From positions 619,001 through 683,000 of the forward strand of contig BSBK01006348.1 in assembly GCA_027943335.1 (NCBI GenBank): 64,000 bases of DNA. Reading direction: 5' to 3'. Under the pieces are notes generated by a model. The model made no database searches. It saw only the letters and a program-made list of their open reading frames with translations, and was not told the DNA's origin. The stretch is from Chamaecyparis obtusa. Its lineage: Eukaryota; Streptophyta; Pinopsida; Cupressales; Cupressaceae. Below are positions 11,887 through 23,508 of this stretch, in pieces. The translations under genes and the position numbers were made by a program. Positions within the stretch are counted from its first letter, which is position 1; each line of letters begins with the position of its first letter.

Positions 11887-13591
11887 AGAATATAATCAGG
11901 GATTTTTGAGGTGATTACATATTGCATTACATGTAAAATGACATGCAATGAAATATGCAATGGGCATGAAAAATTCCGAAGAGCAAACATAAAATGGAAG
12001 TTTTCGGAGGAGTTACATTTTGAATTTCGGGAAACGCTGCATAGTAAATGTGAAGGTATACTGATATTTTGAAAGGTATATGTATGCAAGTTTCTCAAAT
12101 ATTGTATTTCATAGAAAAGAAAGGGAATTTCAATTTTCTCAAGGCAATGATATGAATGTGAAATTTCTAGATATGGCTGCAAACAGATGGGGAATTAAAT
12201 TTCTCAACATCATTTTGAAATGATGGTATATGCATTGGAAAAATTTTCAATCATTCTGAATGCATTGCTGGAAGGAATTCACAAAAGAGAAACCCCCAAA
12301 TATGGCTTCCAAAGAACCAAAGATGAATACAAATCCCGTTTTTGACAGAAAATTTATTCATAAAATCCTGGCTATAGCTGAAAAAAATGATATCTAACTC
12401 AAAAAATATCAAGTTTTAGACATCCAAAACATATGGGAAGGCAAAATCGACCATTTAAAAGACAAAAATAACAATAAAAAGAGCATCTACAGCCACATTT
12501 TTATTAAAAACGACTAAGAAAAACACAAAGCATTGCAAATGGAAAAACGTTTTTGTCTGAAAACGTCCATAAAAATGTGAAATAAGAAACTCATACCTGT
12601 TCCAAAATGCAAAGAAATCCTTGCTTTTTGAAGTTGAAACCAAGCCAAGCAAAAACGCAGAGGAAATGACCTAAATCAATGGTTTTCGGAAAGGTAATGA
12701 GGCGGATTGAAGATCTTAAAGACTTCCAGAATGGACGATTTCCAGAAATACCATATTGAGGACTTAGAGTTCTCTTAAGGCACTTAGACTGAACTCTAAG
12801 TTTCTTCATTTGGCGCACTGCTTAACCTCTCTGCAACGATATAATGAAAGCCCGCAAAAGGCTTATCACCGTTTTCATAATATGCAACATGTAAATAAAA
12901 GTCCGATAACTTTAGAAAGTTTCGGGCTTTTTAATTTTTAAAACATATTATTAAACATGCTACGAAACATGCAAAGGCATGAATAAAGTCCGAAAACTTT
13001 GAAGGAAAAACTCGGGTATTTGGGTAGATTGAACACTTTAGGAAAAACATTTAAAAATATGAGAAGGCCGAAATATAATTATCGAGACTTGGCATTTGCA
13101 ATGACATGTAAAATGTCCGCAATAAAATGTCCGCCCAAATAGTTTACATTCATCGAGACTTTTAATAGTCATGGCAAGTGAAAATTCATCGCATTTTACA
13201 TGCAAATTTAAATGCAAAGTTAACCAAAATACCCGACTTCCTTGTATTATCGGAATTTTCAATAAACCTTACACATAACATTACATATAAAAATAGATAA
13301 AAAGACTTGATTATAATATAATATAAAATCTCAAATATTATATATGTAATGCATTCGTAAAAGATTTTTATTTAATATTTTCGAGATTTTATAAAATATT
13401 AAATGCAAAAAGAATTTTTAATAATATATTATCAATATATTATTAAAAATAAACAAAATAAAATACAGACTAAAAATAAACACTAAAATTAACGACTCAA
13501 AACTTTAAATAAATTTATTTATTTAATTAAAAAAAACTTAGAGTTTTAAAACCAATTTTAATTTAATCGAGAAAACGATTAAAATTTTGTA
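11887..13591. other. Non-coding, AT-rich stretch
   Basis: No gene seen. It continues the sequence interrupted by the solo LTR (ACATGT-rich inverted repeats at 11893-12020 and 13080-13150) and passes into very AT-rich DNA (13261-13560) with several palindromes. Short ORFs here show no recognisable features. Confidence 0.5.
13414..13450. repeat. Perfect 17-bp inverted repeat, 3-nt loop
   Basis: Arms 13414-13430 and 13434-13450 (atttttaataatatatt and its exact complement) flank atc. It is AT-only and could be a cruciform or a remnant of a small inverted-repeat element. Confidence 0.8.
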
Positions 13592-13659
13592 TGGTTGCCA
13601 TAAATTTTATGAAAACAAAATTTACGACATCACCTTTCCAAGCATCGTATGGTTATGAT
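13592..13659 (+). pseudogene. Ty3/gypsy integrase fragment, left of the hAT insertion
   Basis: The frame ending SPFQASYGYD directly abuts the hAT TSD. This motif (xPFQALYGY in relatives) marks the end of the Ty3/gypsy integrase core. Upstream the frame quickly meets stops (a TAA and a TGA), so only about 20 codons are recognisable. The continuation is at 17650. Confidence 0.7.
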
Positions 13660-16600
13660 CATAGATCAAAATATCGCCGACTTATCGGCGATAAGTTTGG
13701 CCAGGCAATAAAACTTGTATAGTTATCGCCTAGCAAATTTATCGCCGATAAGTTGCACTTGTCGGCGATATATCAGCGATAAGTAGTATACTTATCACGA
13801 TTTATCGCGCCCACAGCCGGATAAAGGGCAGACGGCCAGTAAAAAGGGCCAGTATGTTATTTTTTTGAGTGACAGTGATTATTTTGGAGAGAAAAGAAAC
13901 TAAGAAGGGTTTTGGAGGAGAAACATCGGCATTTGAGGCATTTTGGATTGATTCGAAGCGGATTCAAAGGGATTTTTCAAGAAAATTCAAATTCACAAGT
14001 AAGTTTTCAAAATTCTTTCCCTTTTGTTTTAAAATCATTTTTTCTTGTATTAAATGCATTCAAGTTTATGCAAACTATATAATATCATTTCCAATCTACT
14101 CTAACTTGTTTTAGAATGTAATGAATAAGATCTAACACCATTTTTTAGCAATTTTTGCAAATTTTTCATAGTTTTCTCAAAAACTTCATATTTTCTCAAA
14201 AATTTCATAACCTTACAAGATTTTTTGTTTTTTTCCTTAAAGTTTCAGCTATGTTTAAACTTATTTAAAGTTTTAAACTAACTTAGTTTGTTTCCAAATT
14301 TCTTTGTTAAATTTCTAAATTTGTGCCCTCATTTTGTATGTGACGTGCAGTTTGATTCTTCATCACAATGGCAAATAGGGATTCCTCTACAACTGGGTCA
14401 ACTGTAGGGTCTGTCAGTGCCCCAGTAGATGCATGTCCATTGGGATATGCAGGAACGCGCCCTAAAGGGGCTAGAGACAAGGCATGGGCATATGCTTTTG
14501 AAGGACCCGAATATAATACTGTGATATGCATAAAATGTGAAAAACTAGTTAGTGGATGCATATCTCGTTTGAAATACCTTGCAAGGATCACAAAGCGTGA
14601 CACAAGGATTTGTGATGCCACCACCCCAGAAATAATGAGAGAGATAAATGCCTTGCTTGCTGCTAGAGAAGAGAAAAAGTTGCAAAGGGAAAGGGCAAAA
14701 TTGGCCATGAGGGCAGCCATTTCTGATTCGCAAGGTATCTCACACTGTCTCATTTTTAAGAATCATTTATTATTTTATAATCATAATGAAATAATGTGGG
14801 TTGTGATTTGTGACCAGGTATCCCATCCACCCTTTAAGAAGATGAAGCAGCACTTGAGGGCATAGTGGGCTCTCATCGTTGCCCACGGATCCACAAATCT
14901 ACCTTGTCCTCACCTTCCACTTCCACTGGTTATAGTAGACCAGCACCACGCTCATCTTCTATAGATAATTTTTTTGTGCACAGAAACACACCTGGAGCAC
15001 AACCATCACTAGAGGGTAGTGGGTGGAACAGCGATGTGCATCGGCAAGTTGACATTCAATGTCCTGATTTTTAGTATTTTAACAATATCCCCTTCAATGT
15101 TGTAGCAAGTCCCTATTGGCTGAATTTTGTGACAGGAATCACTGTAGCGGGAAAGGGCTACAAGGCACCTACTCCTGCAGACTTGAGGGGGAGATTAGTT
15201 CAGTTTTACGATTTTACAATTTACTTATTTTTGTTGAATGTAATTTTTTTAAACAAAGTTGTGTACTTAATGTTATTTTTATTTTGTTTTTTTAGATTGC
15301 TCAAAGATGTTGTTACTAGGGCCAATGAAGTGGTAGAAGACCAAAAATTGCAATGGAAACAATTTGGCTGCTCTATACTTTCAGATGGATGGACGGATGG
15401 AAGAAACCGTACCATCATCAAATTTTTAGTTTCTTGCAAGGATCAAGTGGTGTTTCTGAAATCCTTGGATGCCTCAGACAAGACAAAGACAACTGAAACT
15501 TTGGCTCTAATGTTAGAGCAAGTTGTGATGGAGGTGGGGGTTGCTAATGTAGTGCAAATAATAACCGACAATGCAGCGACATATGTGGCAACGGGCAGGA
15601 TCCTCGAAGATAAATATAGAACACTTTTTTGGTCTCCTTGTGCAGCGCACATCTTTGACCTTCTTTTGGAGGACATAGGAAAATTGGATTGGGTGAAGTC
15701 GATTGTATAGGATGCAAGAAAGATAACAAAATATATCTACAATCACCCTTGAGTTCTCCACTTGATGAGAAAATTCACCCATGGGAAGGAGTTGGTTAGT
15801 CCTACAGCTACAAGGTTTGCAACGATTTTCTTAACGTTGCAAAGTGTTCCTAGTTCTTTGAATCTTTTGAAGCAAATGTTTGTGAGTCAACCATGGTTAG
15901 ACTCAAGTTATTCAAATAAGGCTGATGGTTAAAGTGTTGCATACATTGTCTTTGACAACCACTTTTTTGATGAGGCTGCAAAAATTGTGAAGGTATCTTT
16001 GAAACTTCAAAAGTTGAATATTTATTTTTTTGTATCCAACAATCAAGTCTTTCATTATTAATTTGGAACTCTAGTCTATAATTAATGATAATCTTTTTCT
16101 ACTTTTCAATTGTAGATGGCAGCGCCCTTGGTTAGAGTTCTTCGCTTGGTAGATGGGGATCAAACCCCAATGGGGTATCTTTATGAGGCCATGGATAGGG
16201 CCAAAGAGGTTGTTAGAAATCACTACAAGAGGAACAGCCTAAAATTTGACCCCATATGGGAAATTATTGATAGGAGGTGGAACAATCACCTCCACTAACC
16301 CATTCATCTAGCGGGGTACTTCCTCAACCCTTCTTTTCACTTCTCTCCATCCTACGGGGATCCCAATGGAGAGGTCATGGAGGGCTTCATTGAATGCATG
16401 CAAAGGATGGTACCTGAGGTTGAGGTGAGAGACCTCATTGTGGCTGAGATGGAAGTGTATCAGAATGCAATGGGCAAGCTGTTCTCCTCAGACTGTGCAA
16501 AAAGAGGAAGAAAGACTCAAACCCCAGGTACAATATTTGGATTTTTGGTGTCTTTCACATGCATGATAAGTAGATAAAAACGAAGTTACTAAAATATGTT

Positions 16601-17641
16601 TTCACCTTGCTTTCTAACTCTTTAATATTTATCTTGCAAATGCTTGGTGGCAAAATTGGGGTGGGAATGTCCCAAATCTGCAAAATCTTGCCTTGCGCAT
16701 CTTATGTCAGTCATGTAGCTCATCTAGTTGTGAGTGTAATTGGAGCTTATTTGAGGCCATTCACACGAAGAAGAGGAACAAGTTAGCACAGAAACACCTC
16801 AATGACCTTGTTTATGTGCAATATAACCTTAAGTTGCGCATAAGAAAGATAGAGTTACCACCAGCAGGGCCACTTGATTTGGATGACATAGATCCGTACT
16901 GTGATTGGACATCACAGGAGCAGCCTCTGTTGTTCACAGACGATGACACCTCTGTTGTTCACAGACGATGACATCTATGATTTGGAGAGGCAAGCTATGG
17001 AGGAGGGTGGATTCATAGCAGGATTGGATGACATTCAGGAGGATGATCATGAGAGTAGTGAGAGTGAGGAGCTGGAGGATACAGATGATGAGGAGTCATT
17101 GCCAATGTCAGCACCATCTACATCTAGGGTGGAGGTCCAGTCACAGCCAGTTGTATAGAGGGAGGTGGCACAGCCACAGCAGACTACTAGGGCTAGACCC
17201 CCTCCCATTCCCATAGTTTTTACTAGAGCTAATGGGAAGGGGAAGAGGAAGATGTAGAGTAGTTTGATATTGAACTTGGCATATGTATTTGCTTATAGTT
17301 TTACAAAGACAATTTGCTATTTTTAGTTTTCTTCAGAGTTCAGACTATCAGACTATGGCTACCAGCCATCAGCATTCCACATGAGGATGCAATTTTGATA
17401 CATATTTGCATTTATATATATCTAGATCAGCTTGTTTGGTTTGTTTACTCATTTACTAACTCATTAGATGAATCTCCTTATTGAATTTTGCCAAAAAAAT
17501 GCATTTCTAATTAAATTTAAGCCATTTTTAAAGTTCTCGAGAAGTTCGCCGATAAGTTCTTGACTTATCTCCGATATCTCCCGATTTTTATTTTTTTTGC
17601 CCTCGGCGATAAGTTGTCGATAACGGTATTTTGAACTATGG
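13660..17641 (+). mobile_element. hAT-superfamily DNA transposon, TSD gttatgat
   Basis: The 3982-bp element is flanked by the 8-bp repeat gttatgat (13652-13659 and 17642-17649), the TSD length expected of hAT. Terminal inverted repeats match with few changes: the left end reads catagatcaaaatatcg, the right end (complement) catagttcaaaataccg. Subterminal regions at both ends carry repeated (c)ttatcg(c/g)cgataa(g) palindromes, a common layout for hAT transposase binding. It contains a decayed transposase gene. The insertion lies within the integrase of a Ty3/gypsy element, and the gypsy frame resumes after one TSD copy. Confidence 0.9.
14368..17257 (+). pseudogene. hAT transposase (BED finger, DUF659, C-terminal dimerisation region), decayed
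   Basis: Exon 1 starts at ATG 14368 with a BED-like zinc finger (Cys-x2-Cys near residues 54-57), but a histidine expected near RLKYLAR appears lost. Intron 1 spans about 14735-14818 (gtatct...accag). Exon 2 has a TAA near 14839 and a TAG near 15073. A second intron ends ...tttttag at 15296. The next exon is the best preserved part (to 15710) and carries DUF659 with SDGWTDG and ITDNAATYVATG, the likely catalytic aspartates. Further exons (about 15711-15992, 16116-16518 and from about 16650) have scattered stops and lead to the hAT C-terminal region (near NPSFHFSPSYGDP and LALRILCQS). A perfect 25-bp tandem duplication (16924-16973) shifts the frame before an acidic tail. Not functional as read. 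Confidence 0.85.
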
Positions 17642-17649
17642 TTATGATG

Positions 17650-18275
17650 CCTTGTCATTTGTTGATTTGGCTTTGGGGGATAGTAAGGCACCGAAATTCA
17701 AAGATTGGATACAAGAGTGCCAAGACATCTTGAAGACTCTCAAGGAAAACTTGCAGTGTGCGCAAAACCAATAGAATAATTGCGCTGATAAAAAAAGAGT
17801 TAAGTGAAGTTTTGAACTTGGAGAATTAGTATATCTCTATTTACAACCTTGCAGACAATATTCACTCAAAAGAAGTGGTGAAAAAAAATTAAAGCCTCGT
17901 TTCTATGGTCCTTACAAGATTATCATAAAAGTTGGCACAATGGCGTATGCCTTAGACTTGCCAAAAGGAAGTAGAATACATAATATATTTCACGTATCAT
18001 GTCTTAAAAGGGGCTTGGGGCGGCAAATCACAGTCTCTGCGGAATTGCCCCCTCTTGATGAAGAAGGTAGATTGGAATTGATTCTAGAAGAGGTGATTGA
18101 TATCAATGAAAGAAATTTGAGAAACAAAACTATCAGAGCATATCTTTTCAGCTGGAAGAATCTACCAGCTAAGGACGCCACATGGAAAAATGAACAGATT
18201 CTTCAGCATCCCAATTTAAAGTTTCTTATGGGCAAGAGACTCAAGGAAGGGGGACTTTGTTGGCAATATGCATAG
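17650..18275 (+). pseudogene. Ty3/gypsy integrase C-terminus and chromodomain
   Basis: The frame broken by the hAT insertion continues here (ALSFVDLALGDSK...). It runs through the GPY/F-type module (KLKPRFYGPYKI, near 17892), the RIHNIFHVSCLK motif (near 17970) and a chromodomain-like end with Trp residues (SWKNLPAKDATWKNEQIL, near 18150-18200). That order is typical of chromovirus-type Ty3/gypsy elements, whose chromodomain guides integration. A TAG near 17771 and a TAA near 17803 break it, so it is inactive. The last few codons overlap the start of the LTR at 18258. Reverse transcriptase and RNase H are not present in the window. Confidence 0.85.
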
Positions 18276-19424
18276 TTGTCATCATTGGCAAACATCAAAC
18301 ACACCGGTCATAATGTTAGAGCAGCAGTGCTGAACTGGTAGTTGTCACAGTCGACAAACATCAAACTTGCTAAGTAACCAATGTAAATGCACCGGTTACA
18401 TTAAGGGAACTTGGTCACGACAATACCGGTCTTGTCCAACTGGTCTAGTAGGAAACTACAAAAGGCAGATGACTCAACTGGCAGCACACCAATTTCTGCA
18501 CAATAGTATCAGACCTACCAGTTCATACTTTTATGATTTCCAACTGTGTTGAAAATATGATCCAGTTTTTGCAGAGCGTTTTTGCATGAACAGGAGTTTT
18601 GTATGCGAGTGTTTTGGCATGAATTGGAGTTTTGTATGCAAGTGTTTTGGCATGAACTGGAGTTTTGCATGTGAGCTTTTTGGAATGCCTTCCAAAACAA
18701 CGGTGTTTTGGAGGACTTATAGCTTGGCACCACAATTCTAATTTGTGCTGTGAAGATCATTATATATATGGGTCATCATGCATAAGTGACTAGTTGTTGA
18801 GGCAATCATGTGCAAAGAGATAAAGAAGAATTGCAGAGCAGAAGAGAAGAGTCTTTTGACAAGGGATACAGTCACCAAGAGTGAACAACGAAGATTGAAC
18901 AACCAAGTTGAGCGAGGAATAGAACAGGTATATTTGAATGACAAATTAGGTGTCCACAAAAGATCATCTCTCTTATTATTTGAAGTTCATAAAAATCCCT
19001 TTATCTAGGTGAACCCTAACAGATTCCTTTGTATAAATCCCTTAACCGGGTGACATCTTGATTGATGTTCTTAATTCCTCTGGCGAGGCGACTCCTAACA
19101 GGATTAAGATCTTAACCGATCTATCTTAAATCACTTCACAGGGTAACATTCTTACAAGTGTTGTAAGCCGTCAGCTGGGCAACTTCATTACTGCAGTAGT
19201 GAAGATTGTGGGTTCTGCCCCACCATGGCTTTTTTCCTCTAACCGAGGGTTTCCACATATAAATCCTGTGTAAGCTGTTGCATGTGATTTTTGTTTAAGT
19301 TAGTTAAACATACATTACATTTTCATTATCACACAGTAGTTGTATTCTGTTTCATAGGATAAGATTTGAAATAAGTTGAGTTGACTAATTCACCTCCCCT
19401 CTCAGTCACCGGTTAGGATTAATA
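18258..19424 (+). repeat. LTR (plus orientation) with polypurine tract before and degenerate primer site after
   Basis: It begins TGTTGGCAATATGC after a purine tract (caaggaaggggga, 18242-18254). Its end, cctcccctctcagtcaccgg...taata, is related to the copia-1 and copia-2 LTR ends. It is followed at 19426 by attggaatcaaaac, a decayed tRNA-iMet primer site. A TATA-like tatatata lies near 18760 and repeated 'aaccggg' and 'cctaacagg' motifs fall between 19008 and 19160. It could be the 3' LTR of the gypsy remnant, the 5' LTR of the gag element that follows, or one LTR shared by both. Confidence 0.6.
18572..18682 (+). repeat. Tandem repeat, about 33-bp unit, three and a half copies
   Basis: The unit is (g/a)agtgttttggcatgaactggagttttgtatgc with few changes per copy. 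It lies about 80-190 bp upstream of the LTR's TATA-like box. Confidence 0.75.
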
Positions 19425-19481
19425 ATTGGAATCAAAACATAGGTTCTCAGGAAAATAAGATTAACCGCTTGAGTAATGATC

Positions 19482-20849
19482 ATGGAGGGTTATCAATATC
19501 AGAAGTAGTTAGAGGAATCAAATGAATGGATTGCTTCACTTGAAGATAGACTAAGAAGATCTCTTGCAAAGAGAAAAGAACTGGCTTTGCAACTGAGTGA
19601 AAGTCAGGACACGATAGATGAACTGTCTGAACAGAGTAGTTCAGATAAAGTTGAGGAAGCAGTTTCTGAACTCATGGAGAAAAACCAGAAACTGACCAAT
19701 CAAGTCTCTAATTTGAAAAGAGAACAAGAAGGTCATGCATTGAGAATGACTAAACTTATCGAAGCAAGAAGAAAAGATGAGGATGAGAAAAAGAGTGCTA
19801 AAGAAGCACTACAGACAGTTAAGAGAGCAAGGAACTTAGCTGAAGATGCTCTAAGAGAGAGAGATGCACTCATACTGCAACTTCAAGCAGACATGCAGGG
19901 TATAACTCAAGAGAATGCCATCATGCATGAACACTTGCATGATAAAAAAGAAGCAAGTAGAGAAATGGTTGCTGAAGTTGAAAAACTAAAAATGTAGTTG
20001 AAAATTGTTGAGAAATGTAAACCTCAGAAAATACAATGAGAGTTCTAGGAAGCTAGATGAGCAACTGAAAGCTCAAAGAAGGCACAAAGACCCAACGGCC
20101 AAGGCACCAAAGAAACCGGTGAGTCCTCAAACCTCGAAGGAATCAAGGAGGACAAGAAGAAACCAACCGGGAAAAAAGGTAAGAGACTCCAAAGTTCCAA
20201 ACCATCTTGCAAACATTGTGGTTAACCGGGTCATAAGTCTAATGATTGCAGGAATGCACCGGTGAAACCTTTCACCTCCAACACTTACTGTAATAACTAT
20301 TACAAGTATGGATATAGGGCCTTTGAATGCAAGTCATGATCCAACAGTGTATCCAGTAGCAGCAGAGGAAGCTTGAAAGCCTATTGCTATGGATGCAATA
20401 AATTTGGACATAAGGGTGAAGAGTGTAGGTCTACAACCATGGCATTCAAATCTCCACCGAGACCGGTAATCCATAACAGGAATGCAAACCAGGGCACATT
20501 TATGTGTGCCACGTGTGGACAATCAAGGCATAGAGCTACTAAGTGTTGTTCACCCATGGACAAAGGAAAAAGAGTTAATCCATGGAGAGGAACTGGGATG
20601 ACATGTTACAACTGTAACAAGATTGGGCATCTCGCCAGACCATGTAGGAACTGGCCAATGGATAGAAGTAAAGGACAAGTAAAACCGGTCAAAAGGAATG
20701 AGACACCCAAACAAAAGGGAAACATAACTGAAGAGACCAAGAAAGAAATGCAAAAAATATGGTCCAAAAAGAGAGAAAAGAGCTTTGAAGGAGAAAGATC
20801 AAAGACTAAGTCATCATCTACTGATAGTGATATCCCTTCATCAAATTAA
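19482..20849 (+). pseudogene. Decayed gag with coiled coil and five-zinc-knuckle array
   Basis: From the ATG at 19482 one frame can be followed to the stop at 20849 through seven or so in-frame stops (TAG, TGA and one TAA). Residues about 30-170 are a long, highly charged coiled coil. A Lys-rich linker follows. The C-terminal half has a series of CCHC knuckles: CKHC...GHKSNDC (with a stop inside), a degenerate CNNYYKYGYRAFEC, CYGCNKFGHKGEEC, CATCGQSRHRATKC and CYNCNKIGHLARPC. Such knuckles bind RNA in gag proteins. No protease or polymerase follows. The order LTR, primer site, gag supports a gag-only, non-autonomous element. Five knuckles is more than the one or two usual in Ty1/copia gag. 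Confidence 0.75.
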
Positions 20850-21355
20850 GCCATCACGGCTTAAGGGGGAACAAGTAGAAATGCTATTGTCCCTAGATTG
20901 ACTAGTGATATTTATTCTCACTAAGTGGAAATTATTACTGAGAAGCACTCGCCGATCTAAGATCAAAGAACTGGTCAGAAGATTATGCAGTATGCTCTGG
21001 TTACATACCTTCTCGGTGATAGGCTAATGTAACACAGTTGAAGTATCAACCGAGGTTGTTATAGTAAAATAGGTAAAACACAATTAATGATGAATCAGTT
21101 GACAAAGGTTAATTTAGGTGAAAATCGGAAAGGCTCATTAATGCAATAATCGTTAACAAAATGTTACCGTTTGCTAATTACTGTTGGAGCCCAAGGATAT
21201 AAAAAAGGAAAGTGCATTACTCATTTCATTTTACTTTACTTTTTGTGTAAAATTCTTTTTTAAGGCTTGAGTAATCTATCTATCTGTGTTCGCAATCTCT
21301 GTTTTCAAATCCCACAAATTCAACAAAGTTTTGTTTGTATTCTCTTACCAACAAA
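20850..21355. other. Non-coding stretch between two decayed ORFs
   Basis: No gene seen. A plus-strand TATA-like ggatataaaaaagg lies near 21197, about 160 bp before the next ORF, so this may be promoter or leader DNA of that ORF's element. I found no LTR boundary here. Confidence 0.35.
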
Positions 21356-22041
21356 ATAGCAGCATCGGCATCAATTTTAACTCTCATTGACATCAATTAG
21401 CAAGATCAACCTGAATATGATGTGATGCAAGTGCATAACAGGTCAAATGATTTGGCCAGAGCCCTATCATCTCTACCAGACGACATGCTATTGATTGAAG
21501 ACGTAACTAATTTCATTCACTGCAAGCAAGAGGAGTTGGGCGAAACATTCATTCAGAGTGAATTTCTAGGGTTCTACAAGGACAAGAAGCTTACAGAAAA
21601 TTACGCTCGACTAGAAACGGTTGAATTGACTAATGGGGTTCCTACCGTGTTTCAACCTGACTAGATTCGAATGGTACTCAGTCGACTACACAATCCAAGT
21701 ATGTAGTTGGCAAAGGGTGTTGTTACACCTATCACAAAGGAAGACCTAATCAGAGTGACAGGGTTCAGTGTTGTACACTCAAATTATGTACTTCTCTAAG
21801 TCATTACTTCCAAGAGAATCCATGAATGGGAAATCTTGAGAATGCAACCTAGAGCTCCCTATGCATGGAGTTGCAAGGATATTTGGATTGCTCTCAGCTA
21901 GAGCTATGAAGCATATGACCTTGCTAGTCAACCACACAATGGGAGATTCAATGGAGATAAGGGCAAGAATGCCAATATCCTCAAGAATCTAAATGAAGAT
22001 GCAATGCAACTATGCTACTATGATAATGCAAGTAAGCTATG
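21356..22041 (+). pseudogene. Decayed gag-like ORF, part 1 of 3
   Basis: The likely original start is ATA at 21356 (ATG in the ancestor), giving IAASASIL and continuing in one frame to about 22040 with four TAG codons and one TAA. Recognisable stretches include NDLARALSSLPDDMLL and APYAWSCKDIWIAL. The frame is then lost; part 2 starts at 22642. I do not recognise the family. The same element type as 5953-9285 is possible. Confidence 0.5.
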
Positions 22042-22641
22042 AAAGGAAAATGAAAGTGTGACAAGACCTTCCTAATTAAGCTATGTTAGTTAATCTAAAG
22101 CATAAAGGAAACTAAACTAGAAATGCCATAGAAACTAAACTAGAATGCAAGAATGAAAGCTAAGATATGATGCAATAATGAATACTAAGAACAACAAGAT
22201 CTCCAAAGCTCTAAAATCTCCAATAAAACCTGCAACATAAAGTTAGTATTCAAAAGTTGGATTCTAGAATCAGAAGAGAGCTCTTCTTTTATAGGAAATG
22301 AGAAATAACGGACGATAGAGATTAAGAGGCAAAAGATTTAATCAAGGGTGGAGCTTGAAAAGGGATCAATTTTTGTGCACAAATCTCCTCCAATGAGAAA
22401 TAAGAGTTGACTTTTGTGCCTCATGTGAGACAAAAAGGCCTTTTTCCCTTTTTTATAAAATAGGAATAATACTTTATTTGTGCAACTTAGGATAAAAGGA
22501 AAGTGGGGACTTTTTATTTAATAAAACGGGAGGGAATTCCTTTTAATAAAGACTTAGGATAGAATGGTTATTCCATGGGATATAATCGAATAAATGATAG
22601 AATTAGGATTTGATCAATGAAAATGATTTGAAAATTGTTAA
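22042..22641. other. Non-coding stretch inside the decayed ORF
   Basis: About 600 AT-rich bases without coding potential interrupt the ORF. It has a TATA-like cttttatagg near 22287, a run of aat/aaa tracts, and g-rich 'aaaacgggaggg' near 22532. It may be a small insertion, but I could not find TSDs or terminal repeats. Confidence 0.35.
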
Positions 22642-23508
22642 GTGTTGATTCAAGGAATTGATAAAATGATAAATGGGGCCCAAAGTCTAGGCGACCATTT
22701 TAGGGTGCATACAAGTGCCATAGGGGAAGCCCTTACCCTAAGAGCCATATCCAACAGTGAAGTCACCCAGCTCAAAAAGTCGAGGTATGACAATCGCATG
22801 ATGACTGTCACAGATATTCAAGATGAAGGTGTTTGGTTTGCTACTGTGATGATCGGTTATAAAATCTATCAATCGAGTTGTCTCAACAGCATACCTAGAG
22901 GAGCCATTCATGCAGCTCACAGAATCATGCACAATAATGCAAAATACAACCTATGTGCTATGCTAAGAAGTCAAATTTTTGAAAACATGAAAAAGCTCGA
23001 AATGGTAAAGAAGAAATTCATGAAGTATGGAACGTTAATGGTATGTCACTTCTTCTATTATCAAAAGTTCTTTCCAGGGGTGGGAAATGTTACATGGGTA
23101 ACAAATAGACCGGTCATGGTCCAAATAGGAGAAATAATCAATAACCTAGGAAACTGTTTTAGTAAGGTTATGATAGACTACTTCAAAGATTTTCAATGAA
23201 GGGGAAAGGATCCCATCTTCAATTGTTATCGAATACAAGGATGATGTTTGTTTCCTTGTAAGCACTGATCACTGCATAATCCAAGCTATTGACCCCAAAA
23301 CAGAACTTGCACCAGAGCTAGGATATGAAATATCAACAAAGACTGCCAAAGCATATGTTGAGGCACTTCAAGAGAGTAACCTAGACCTATTAGTCAACCG
23401 GTTTGGAACCTGTGATGAGATAAGTGCAAATTTGAAGAAGAATGAACCTTCAAAGACAGCGAAAAAGGTAACTACAAAAGTCACCAAACGGTCAACTACA
23501 CCAAAGAA
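22642..23508 (+). pseudogene. Decayed gag-like ORF, part 2 of 3
   Basis: An open stretch of 185 codons (22642-23199) is followed, after a frameshift near 23200, by a second stretch that runs into the copia-1 insertion at 23514. The protein is helical (for example YNLCAMLRSQIFENMKKLEM), with a Lys/Thr-rich basic end just before the insertion. After removal of copia-1 and one TSD copy, the frame continues at 33397 without a shift. Confidence 0.6.
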
